Assembly (NCBI GenBank): GCA_038133505.1
Contig: JAYPTI010000006.1
Coordinates: 1-48,211 of the forward strand
Source: JAYQUR01 sp038133505
GTDB taxonomy: Bacteria; Pseudomonadota; Alphaproteobacteria; MPNO01; UBA830
Direction: 5' to 3'
DNA: 48,211 nucleotides
In this document: positions 41,123 through 47,737 of the stretch, in pieces
Layout: each line of letters starts with the position of its first letter
Position numbering within the stretch: the stretch's first letter is position 1
Made by a program: the position numbers and the translations under genes
Notes under the pieces: model-generated
Databases searched by the model: none
Told to the model about the DNA's origin: nothing
The model's input: only the letters and a program-made list of their open reading frames with translations

Positions 41123-41833
41123 ATGATTTTCGAACGTCGCGCCTACACCGCGGAACCCGGCAAGGTGCCGGATTTCTATGCCGCCAACGTCGAGCGGGGA
41201 TTCGATCTGGTCGACCCGATGATGCAGCGCCTCGTCGGCTATTTCACGACGCGGACCGGGCCGGTCGACCAGGTCGTGCATTTCTACCGCTACGACGATC
41301 TCGATGACTGGAATAGCAAGCTGCGCGGCATGTACGGCGTGCCCGAACTGACGCCGTACTTCACCAAGGCGCGAAAGATTCTCTACAAACAGGAGAACGC
41401 GTTCTTCGATCTCTTGCCCGTCGAGGCGCTCAACCCGATGTGGGCGGGCGAAAACGACTGGCTCCCGCGGGATGGCGGCAAGCTTGCGCCGCTCGACGAC
41501 GACATCGTGATCGAGGAGCGGTCGTTCCAGCTGCGTCCCGGCGGCATTCCGGCTTTCGTCGAGGCCTGCAATGTGCACGGCGCGGCAGCCCTCGCACCGC
41601 TTGCCGACCGCTTGATCGGCAGTTTCGTCGCCGCCACCGGCCCGCAGCACCTGATCCGCTTCTGGTGGTGGTTCGGCTCGGAAGAAGAGCGCGTCGCCAG
41701 CCTGTCTCCGGTGTTCGGATCGCGGAGCTGGTCGGCCTTCATCGATGCCATCGCGCCGCTGGTTCAGGAGCAGACGTCGCTCCTGCTGCAGCCGAGCCCG
41801 GTACCGGAGATGTCGCCGCTGTTCGGTTCGTAG
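41123..41833 (+). CDS. NIPSNAP family protein
   Basis: The 236-residue protein contains two NIPSNAP-like ferredoxin-fold repeats, the first FERRAYTAEPGKVPDFYAAN with VVHFYRYDDLDDW and the second EERSFQLRPGGIPAFVEAC with LIRFWWWFGSEEER. The family has no firm function; bacterial members occur often in catabolic clusters. ATG 41123 after GGGGAGA is preferred over 41015, which would add 36 residues overlapping the glycosylase promoter region. It is divergent from the glycosylase gene and convergent with the PEP-CTERM pseudogene. Confidence 0.85.
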   Translation: MIFERRAYTAEPGKVPDFYAANVERGFDLVDPMMQRLVGYFTTRTGPVDQVVHFYRYDDLDDWNSKLRGMYGVPELTPYFTKARKILYKQENAFFDLLPVEALNPMWAGENDWLPRDGGKLAPLDDDIVIEERSFQLRPGGIPAFVEACNVHGAAALAPLADRLIGSFVAATGPQHLIRFWWWFGSEEERVASLSPVFGSRSWSAFIDAIAPLVQEQTSLLLQPSPVPEMSPLFGS

Positions 41834-41840
41834 GTCGGCG

Positions 41841-42467
41841 TCAGCCGTCGGATTTACGGCGCCGGATAGTTCCCAGCCCGATCAGGCCGAGACCGAATAT
41901 CAGGGCCGTCGCCGGCGCGGGAACGGCCGCGGAGGCTGCGACGACGATATTGTCGATCGAACGGTTCTCGTCTGCCGACGATGTGCCGTCGGACTGAAAC
42001 AGCAACGAGACGAGGGAGGTAAATCCCGCCGCGTTGAAGGTCTGGAAACCGGATATCCCGTCGACCAGGAAGGTCGTCGTGATCTGGGTGGTGTCGGCGC
42101 GCGTTCCGGTAATCCGGAAATTGTTGGTGCCGGGGAATGACGCTAGGCTGAAGGGCTCGCCGACGTCGAACTAGAACAGGTCGAATTCGCCGCCGCCGAT
42201 CCTTGTCATCAGGATGCCGTGGTCGTCGAAACCGACGCTTGGAAATACGCTGGTATCTCCGGTCGTCGCTCCTGCGAGGAAGGTGGTCGGACGCACGGAA
42301 CCGAACGACGTGGCGCTGAATTCGTATCCGCTTTCCACGTAAGGCTGAGCATCGCTCGCCAGGGCTTCGAAATTGATCGTGACGGCGGACGCCGCCGAAG
42401 ACATGCCGATCAAGAAAGCCGGCGTACCGGCGGCGCGCAGCAAAGTGCCGAATAGCCCGAATTTCAT
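41841..42467 (-). pseudogene. PEP-CTERM sorting-domain protein interrupted by an in-frame TAG
   Basis: One frame of 209 codons runs from ATG 42467 to TGA 41841-41843, broken only by TAG at 42171-42173 (codon 99). The N-terminus has a signal peptide ending SSAASA, then a beta-rich region (VTINFEALASDAQPYVESGY). After the TAG the frame continues FDVGEPFSLASFPGTNNF and ends with VPAPATALIFGLGLIGLG and a basic tail, the PEP-CTERM signal (VPAPA, membrane helix, Arg/Lys). Such proteins are sorted to the surface by exosortase. No exosortase gene is in the window. The TAG probably replaced a sense codon, making this a recent pseudogene or a sequencing error. Confidence 0.85.
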
Positions 42468-42597
42468 TTTTTGCTTTTCACAGGTGAGTGTGGACGGACC
42501 GGAATTTATGCTGAAAAAAGATCGGACATCAACTCGATAGAGGCCGTTTCGCCGGCGCTCGGTTCCGAGGCCAACAAAGTCGGACCGCTTGGATTTG

Positions 42598-42626
42598 TTG
42601 ACACGAGGCCGCGGCGCCCGCATAAT
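42598..42626 (+). promoter_or_regulatory. Sigma-70-like promoter for the Rieske oxygenase gene
   Basis: TTGACA (42598-42603) is the exact -35 consensus and CATAAT (42621-42626) a near-consensus -10, with 17 bases between. The Rieske ATG at 42673 is 47 bases downstream. A palindrome overlies the -10. Confidence 0.75.
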
Positions 42627-42646
42627 TGTATGTGTACAAACAATTA
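42623..42646. promoter_or_regulatory. Palindromic operator overlapping the -10 of the Rieske promoter
   Basis: A 24-base near-palindrome with half-sites TAATTGTATGT and ACAAACAATTA around a central GT. Ten of eleven base pairs match. It covers the -10 and the expected transcription start, the position of a repressor site. MarR-family proteins bind such AT-rich palindromes, and a MarR gene is in the same cluster (45911), so it is the first candidate. Confidence 0.65.
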
Positions 42647-42672
42647 AGCGTCCATAGCCTGGGAGACGCGTC

Positions 42673-43710
42673 ATGAGTTTCGTTCGAAATGCCTGGTACG
42701 TCGCCTGCTGGGCGCATGACCTGACGGACCGGCCGGTACCGCAGACCGTGCTCGGCGAGAACATCGTTCTGTGGCGCGGCGCGGACGGAAAGGCGCGCGC
42801 GGCGGAGGATCTCTGCCCGCATCGGTTCCTGCCGCTGTCGCTGGGCCGGGTGAAGGGCGACGACCTGCAGTGCGGCTATCACGGGCTGGTCTTCGACGGC
42901 GAGGGCGGATGCGTCGGCGCGCCGACGCAGACGATGCCGCCGGCCGAGTGCCGCATCCGCAGCTACCCGGTGCACGAGAACATGGGGATGATCTGGATCT
43001 GGACCGGCGATCCGGCGCTCGCCGATCCCGCCGATGTCTATGACCTGCCCGAATATCACATGCCCGGCTGGGGCGTCGCATTCGGCGACGCGCTCGACGT
43101 CGAGGCGAACTACCTGCTGCTGTGCGACAATCTCTGCGACCCGACGCATGTGAACTACGTGCACCCGTCGACGCTCGGCAACCCGGACGAGATCAACGCG
43201 CCCGTGTCATTCGAGGACACGTCCTGGGGTGTCCTGACCGAGCGACTGACCCCCGACTCGAAGCCGACCGGTTTCGTTAGCGCGTTCGGCAGACATGAGG
43301 GCCGCGTCGACATGTGGCAGCGCTACCTGATGTACACGCCGTCGGTCTCAATCATCGACTTCGGTGCGGTCGCCGCCGGGACCGGCACGCACGAGGAAGG
43401 CGGCGAGGGGCGTATCCAGGTGTTCTCGTGCCACTTCATGACGCCCATCACCCAGACGCGCACCATCGACCGCTGGCTGCACGTCCGCAACTTCCAGCCG
43501 GACGACCCGTTCGCCGGCGAGAGGATCAGCGAACAGTTCCGCATCGCCTTCGCCGAGGACAAGGAAATCCTCCAGGCGGTTCAGGCCGAGGAGGACCGCC
43601 ACGCCGGCCGCCGCAAGGTCGGCCTCGACCTCGACGCGTCGGCCGGGCTTTTCCGGCACAAGGTGAACCGGCTCCTTCGCACCGAGGCGCAGGCGCAGGC
43701 GGCGGAGTAG
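42673..43710 (+). CDS. Rieske non-heme iron oxygenase, VanA-like
   Basis: The 345-residue protein has the Rieske [2Fe-2S] motif CPHR with CGYHG (Cys48, His50, Cys67, His70) and the mononuclear iron motif D156-x2-H159-x4-H164. Size and order match VanA-type demethylases and oxygenases, which act on methoxylated or substituted aromatic acids with a separate reductase. No VanB-like reductase is in the window. It starts with a promoter and operator of its own; UbiD-3 follows after 189 bases with a repeat and a second promoter. The substrate is unknown. Confidence 0.92.
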   Translation: MSFVRNAWYVACWAHDLTDRPVPQTVLGENIVLWRGADGKARAAEDLCPHRFLPLSLGRVKGDDLQCGYHGLVFDGEGGCVGAPTQTMPPAECRIRSYPVHENMGMIWIWTGDPALADPADVYDLPEYHMPGWGVAFGDALDVEANYLLLCDNLCDPTHVNYVHPSTLGNPDEINAPVSFEDTSWGVLTERLTPDSKPTGFVSAFGRHEGRVDMWQRYLMYTPSVSIIDFGAVAAGTGTHEEGGEGRIQVFSCHFMTPITQTRTIDRWLHVRNFQPDDPFAGERISEQFRIAFAEDKEILQAVQAEEDRHAGRRKVGLDLDASAGLFRHKVNRLLRTEAQAQAAE

Positions 43711-43731
43711 GCGCTAACCTACCGCGCAGGT

Positions 43732-43806
43732 TGTCATCCTTGGGCTTGAGCCGAGGATCCATTTTAGTCGCGTATATGGACCCTCGGCTCAAGGCCGAGG
43801 GTGACA
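43732..43806. repeat. Palindromic intergenic repeat with two 30-base arms
   Basis: Arms at 43732-43761 and 43777-43806 are imperfect reverse complements around a 15-base AT-rich loop. Each arm holds an internal quasi-palindrome (CTTGAGCCGAGG and CCTCGGCTCAAG type) and the outer ends are TGTCA and TGACA. Similar GTCATCCTCGGGCTTGACCCGAGG-like elements are dispersed widely in alphaproteobacterial genomes. It lies 22 bases after the Rieske stop and could act as a terminator or mRNA stabiliser. Confidence 0.75.
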
Positions 43807-43837
43807 TTGAAGCTATAGTCCCGGCAGGCCTGTCTGC

Positions 43838-43865
43838 TTGACTCGCGCATATATATAGATAATCT
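43838..43865 (+). promoter_or_regulatory. Promoter-like sequence for UbiD-3
   Basis: TTGACT (43838-43843) and TAATCT (43860-43865) with a 16-base spacer resemble sigma-70 elements, in an AT-rich stretch 35 bases before the UbiD-3 ATG. A perfect palindrome overlies the -10. Confidence 0.5.
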
Positions 43866-43877
43866 AGTTATCTATAT
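43853..43877. promoter_or_regulatory. Perfect 25-base palindrome upstream of UbiD-3
   Basis: ATATAGATAA (43853-43862) and TTATCTATAT (43868-43877) are exact reverse complements around TCTAG. It lies 22 bases before the ATG and covers the putative -10, so a repressor bound here would block the UbiD-3 promoter. GAGAGG follows as ribosome binding site. Its sequence differs from the palindrome at 42623, so the two may bind different regulators. Confidence 0.65.
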
Positions 43878-43899
43878 TGCGGCAAACGAGAGGCTCGCC

Positions 43900-45315
43900 A
43901 TGGATGCCGACGGAACGTTCCCATCGCCTTCAACCGGCCATAACCGGCCGCTCGACCGCGATCTTCGCGGCTATCTCGAAACCAATTCCGATATCCTGAC
44001 GGTGATCCAAAAGCCGGTGTCGATCGACGACATCGGGGCGCTGTCGGCGCAGTCGGAAGGTCCGATCCTGTTCGAGAACATCGTCGAGCATCCCGGTTTC
44101 CGGATCTGCGACATCCTCGTGAAGCACCGCTGGTCGCAGTGCCGCGCGCTCGGCGTGCCGCAGGAGGAATACCTGCCGACGCTTGCGCATCGGCTGCGCA
44201 AGCCGCCGCGCGGCCTGGTCGACGTGGCGACCGGACCCGTGAAGGAAGTGAAGTTCATCGGCGACGACGTCGACTGGACCAAGCTACCGGCCCCGATCCA
44301 TTCGGCGGAGGAGGGCAATCCCTACATCTCGGCGATGAACATCGTGAAGGATCCGGAAACCGGCTTCTACAATTCGTCGCACGCCGGCACGACGCCGACC
44401 GGCCCGCGCGAGGGCGTCGTCAGTTTCGCGACGCCGCACACTCACATCATCATGAACAAGTACCGCGAGCGCGGCATCATGGAGATGCCGATCGCCATCG
44501 TGTTCGGCGTCCACCCCGCCTACGAGATCATGGCCAACTTCTCCGGCATGCACATGGACATGTGGGGCGAGATGGAGATGGTCGGCACGATCATGGACCA
44601 GGACATCGAGATGGTGCCCTGCGAGACCGTCGACCTGACGGTGCCCGCTCACGCCGAGATCGTCGTCGAAGGCCTGATCGACCTGTCGCGGACGCACCAT
44701 GTCGGCGGCGTCAACGCGCCGACGGGCTACTTCCTGCCGAAGGAGCAGGACATCCCGTCGATCAAGGTCACCGCGATCACGATGCGCAAGGACAAGCCGA
44801 TCTACCGGAACCACCAGACGGTGCCCGACACGGATCACCAGCCGCTGCCGCGCTTGTGCCACGAGGCGATCCTCTACAACCGGATCAGCGAGATCGGCCT
44901 GAAGGTGCACGACGTCCGCTTCCCGCCGTGGGGCGCGGCGGTGAGCTGCATCATCCAGGTCGAATACCCGCGGCCGGGCTTCGTCAACGATGCGCTGATG
45001 CAGACGATGGGCTCGCCCTGGCTCAACACCAAGATGGTCGTGGCGGTCAGCCCCGATACCGACATCGACGATCCCGGCGCCGTCTATCGCGCGATGGCGA
45101 CGCGCGTCGATCCGGCGCGCGACATCTTCGTCGTCCCGGGCACGCGCGGCTCGCTCTACGAGCCGTCCGGCGAGCCGATCCCCGGCAACGCGCCGTGGCG
45201 CACTGTCGGCAAGATCGGCATCGACGCCACCGCCAAGCCGCATCGCGGCGAAACCGATTTTCAGGAGGCCTTCCCCCTCAACTGGGGCAAGGCGAAGCTG
45301 GAGGATTATCTCTGA
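43900..45315 (+). CDS. Divergent UbiD family protein lacking the whole catalytic triad (UbiD-3)
   Basis: The 471-residue protein has UbiD length and landmarks (IHSAEEGNPYISAMNIVK, ITMRKDKPIYRNHQT, ATRVDPARDIFVVPG) but the positions of the Glu-Arg-Glu triad are changed: the arginine after Asn158 is Gly163, and the two glutamates align with Val268 and Ala273 in HHVGGVNAPTGYFLP. Blocks HPAYEIMA and DHQPLPRLCHEAIL are shared with UbiD-2. Either it performs other chemistry or does not decarboxylate. It overlaps the carboxymuconolactone decarboxylase-like gene by one base (TGATG). Confidence 0.88.
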   Translation: MDADGTFPSPSTGHNRPLDRDLRGYLETNSDILTVIQKPVSIDDIGALSAQSEGPILFENIVEHPGFRICDILVKHRWSQCRALGVPQEEYLPTLAHRLRKPPRGLVDVATGPVKEVKFIGDDVDWTKLPAPIHSAEEGNPYISAMNIVKDPETGFYNSSHAGTTPTGPREGVVSFATPHTHIIMNKYRERGIMEMPIAIVFGVHPAYEIMANFSGMHMDMWGEMEMVGTIMDQDIEMVPCETVDLTVPAHAEIVVEGLIDLSRTHHVGGVNAPTGYFLPKEQDIPSIKVTAITMRKDKPIYRNHQTVPDTDHQPLPRLCHEAILYNRISEIGLKVHDVRFPPWGAAVSCIIQVEYPRPGFVNDALMQTMGSPWLNTKMVVAVSPDTDIDDPGAVYRAMATRVDPARDIFVVPGTRGSLYEPSGEPIPGNAPWRTVGKIGIDATAKPHRGETDFQEAFPLNWGKAKLEDYL

Positions 45316-45914
45316 TGGCCGAGGAAAAGCCGTTCATTCCCTATGCCGACCGCGATGCGCTGCCCGACGGGCTGAAGGCGCCGCTCGAAGCCTACGAGCA
45401 GCGCATGGGTTTCATGCCGAACGCGCTCAAGCTCTACATGCACCGGCCGGAGCTGCTGGCGTGCCTCGTCCAGCTCAACAACACGGCGATGCGCGACCCG
45501 TCGAGCCATCTCGACGCCGGGCTCAAGCGGCGGATCTCGGCGATCTGCAGCTACCTGAATAAGAGCGCCTATTGCGTCGCGCACAACACCAACACGCTGA
45601 TGACCGACGCGGGCGGAGACGGGGAGGGCTGGGACTTTTCCGACGAGGACGTCATGAAACTGCTCGATCCGGCCTACAGCGCGGATGCCCCGGCGGAGAA
45701 GGCGGCGATCGACTATGCGCGTGCCGCGACTGTCGATCATTCGAACGTGCCGCGGTCGGTGCTCGACCGGCTCTCGGAGACGATGACGCCGCCGCAGGTG
45801 GTCGAACTCGCCTGTGTCGTCGGGTTCTGGAAGATGTACAACTCGATCCACGAGGCGCTGCACGTACCCATCGAGGAGGCGCTGCAGGGCAACGTGGCCT
45901 TTCTCGACGCATGA
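45315..45914 (+). CDS. Carboxymuconolactone decarboxylase/AhpD-like protein
   Basis: The 199-residue helical protein has the CMD domain with ISAICSYLNKSAYCVAHN. The AhpD-type CxxC is reduced to SAYC, with the downstream His kept (CVAH), so classical disulfide chemistry is doubtful. Families of this type include gamma-carboxymuconolactone decarboxylase of the protocatechuate route and peroxidase-related proteins. The ATG overlaps the UbiD-3 stop and the stop overlaps the MarR start (ATGA), so all three are translated together. Confidence 0.85.
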   Translation: MAEEKPFIPYADRDALPDGLKAPLEAYEQRMGFMPNALKLYMHRPELLACLVQLNNTAMRDPSSHLDAGLKRRISAICSYLNKSAYCVAHNTNTLMTDAGGDGEGWDFSDEDVMKLLDPAYSADAPAEKAAIDYARAATVDHSNVPRSVLDRLSETMTPPQVVELACVVGFWKMYNSIHEALHVPIEEALQGNVAFLDA

Positions 45915-46450
45915 GCGGCGGCAGACCGCCCCCCACCGTCTCGCGCCCGGCGCTTCTGGACGACGGAAAGACGGACCGCGCCTTTCGCCGCATGGTCTAC
46001 GACCTGATGACGGTCGGCGCCCGCATGCAGGAGGTGCGCGACCGGCTCGCTGCGGAGATGGGGGTGAGCGGGCCGCAATACGCCATCCTGATGGCGATCG
46101 CGCACCTGCAGGACGAGGACGGCGGCGCGGGCGTTCGCGCCGTTGCGCGGCGGCTGCATGTCAGCGGGCCCTTCGTCACGGCCCAGGTCAACCGCCTGGT
46201 CGACGCTGGGCTGGTCGAAAAGGCCCCGAACCCTGACGACGGCCGCGGTGTCCTGCTTGCGATAGGTGCGGCCGGCCGTGCCGTCATCGACCGAACGGCG
46301 CCGTCGATCCGGGCGGCGAACGACACGTTCTTCGGGAATCTCGATGCCCGCGATTTCGACAACCTGTGCCGTCTTGCCGCCGATCTCGTCGAGAGTTCGG
46401 AAGAGGCGCTCGAAACGTTCGACGACGGAGAGGCGCAAGCGGCGCAATAA
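45911..46450 (+). CDS. MarR family transcriptional regulator
   Basis: The 179-residue protein has the winged-helix domain of MarR: GVSGPQYAILMAIAHLQ, RAVARRLHVSGPFVTAQVNR as the recognition helix region, and the wing LVEKAPNPDDGRGVLLAIG. MarR dimers bind palindromes and are released by phenolic or aromatic acid ligands. It is the last gene coupled to UbiD-3 and CMD, so it probably regulates the cluster through the palindromes at 42623 and 43853 and itself. Confidence 0.93.
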   Translation: MSGGRPPPTVSRPALLDDGKTDRAFRRMVYDLMTVGARMQEVRDRLAAEMGVSGPQYAILMAIAHLQDEDGGAGVRAVARRLHVSGPFVTAQVNRLVDAGLVEKAPNPDDGRGVLLAIGAAGRAVIDRTAPSIRAANDTFFGNLDARDFDNLCRLAADLVESSEEALETFDDGEAQAAQ

Positions 46451-46480
46451 GCCTCCGCCGGTAGACTCGCGCGCCGTTCG

Positions 46481-47728
46481 GTGCCATCTACGGAAGACAT
46501 TCCTGCCGGATCGCCCTCTTTGACCGTCTCCGCCGAACCGCAATCCAAATCAGAGTCGCATTGGCCGCTGGTCATCTGCCTTGGCGTCATCGCCGGGCTG
46601 GCGCCTCTGTCGATCGACATGTACCTGCCGAGCTTTCCGTCGATCCGCGCGGAGTTCGGCGCGTCGGCGGCCCAGATCCAGCTCACCCTGTCGGGCTACA
46701 TGCTCGGTTTCACGCTCGGCCAGCTTTTCTACGGGCCGATTTCCGACCGGTTCGGAAGGCGGCCGGTCCTGCTGACGGGGATCGTCCTCTACGTCGTCAT
46801 GTCGGCGATGTGCGCGCTCTCGAGCGACGCCGAGATGCTGACCGTCTTCCGGTTCTTCCAGGCGATCGGCGGCGGAGCCGGCACCGTGCTTTCGCGCGCC
46901 ATCATTCGCGACCGCTACGCCGGACCCGTCATGGCGAAGGTGATGTCGCTGATGCTGACCATCATCCTGTTCGCGCCGATGATCGCGCCCGTGGTCGGCG
47001 GCTATCTGCTGGTCCTGCTGGGCTGGCGGTCGATCTTCTGGACGCTGACCGGCTGCGGCATCGTCGCGATTTGCGTGATCGTCTTCGCACTGAAGGAAAC
47101 GCTGCCGCCGGACCGGCGGAGCACCGGCGGCGTGAAGCCGCTTCTGCGCGGCTACTTGACCGTCATTCGTCACCCGGGCGCATTGGGATACATCCTGTCC
47201 GGGGGCATCACGTTCGGCGCGCTGTTCGCTTACCTGTCCGGCGCGCCCTTCGTGTTCATCGAGTTCTACGGCGTCGCGCCCGAGCACATGGGCTACATCT
47301 TCACGCTCAACGTGGTCGGCGTGATGATCGGCGGCTGGCTGAACAGCCGGCTCGTGGTGACCATGGGCGTCCGCGAGATGATGACCATCGGCACATGGCT
47401 GCTGTTCGCGGGCGCGTGCATCCTGTTCGGCGTGATCGCGCTCGATATCGGGGGAATGTGGGGCGCGATCGCCAGTATCGTCGTCTTTACCCTGCCGTTG
47501 AACACCATCAATGCGAACGCCGCGGCCGGAACGCTCGAATATTTCCCCGATCTCGCGGGCACGGCCTCCGCGGTGGTCGGCGCGTTCCGCTACGGCTGCG
47601 GCGCGGTTGCCGGCCTCGTCGTCGGCCTTCTGCACGACGGTACCGCCATGCCGATGGCGTGGGTCATTCTCGGCTGCTCCACGATCAGCGTGATCTTTCT
47701 GATGACGATGGTGCGCGGGCGCGCTTGA
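46481..47728 (+). CDS. Multidrug efflux MFS transporter, Bcr/CflA family
   Basis: The 415-residue protein has twelve membrane segments, the MFS motif GPISDRFGRRPVLL and Bcr/CflA hallmarks LAPLSIDMYLPSFP and RDRYAG. These 12-TM drug:proton antiporters export bicyclomycin, chloramphenicol and related compounds. The start is GTG 46481 (30 bases after the MarR stop). With the MarR regulator it suggests removal of a toxic substrate or intermediate when the cluster is induced. It is convergent with the dioxygenase gene. Confidence 0.92.
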   Translation: MPSTEDIPAGSPSLTVSAEPQSKSESHWPLVICLGVIAGLAPLSIDMYLPSFPSIRAEFGASAAQIQLTLSGYMLGFTLGQLFYGPISDRFGRRPVLLTGIVLYVVMSAMCALSSDAEMLTVFRFFQAIGGGAGTVLSRAIIRDRYAGPVMAKVMSLMLTIILFAPMIAPVVGGYLLVLLGWRSIFWTLTGCGIVAICVIVFALKETLPPDRRSTGGVKPLLRGYLTVIRHPGALGYILSGGITFGALFAYLSGAPFVFIEFYGVAPEHMGYIFTLNVVGVMIGGWLNSRLVVTMGVREMMTIGTWLLFAGACILFGVIALDIGGMWGAIASIVVFTLPLNTINANAAAGTLEYFPDLAGTASAVVGAFRYGCGAVAGLVVGLLHDGTAMPMAWVILGCSTISVIFLMTMVRGRA

Positions 47729-47737
47729 CCGGCGACG

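Noticed and set aside
42171..42173. TAG as recoded pyrrolysine or selenocysteine-like codon
   Set aside because: Pyrrolysine uses UAG but no pyl genes are seen and PEP-CTERM proteins are not known to contain it; selenocysteine uses UGA. A nonsense change or error is simpler.
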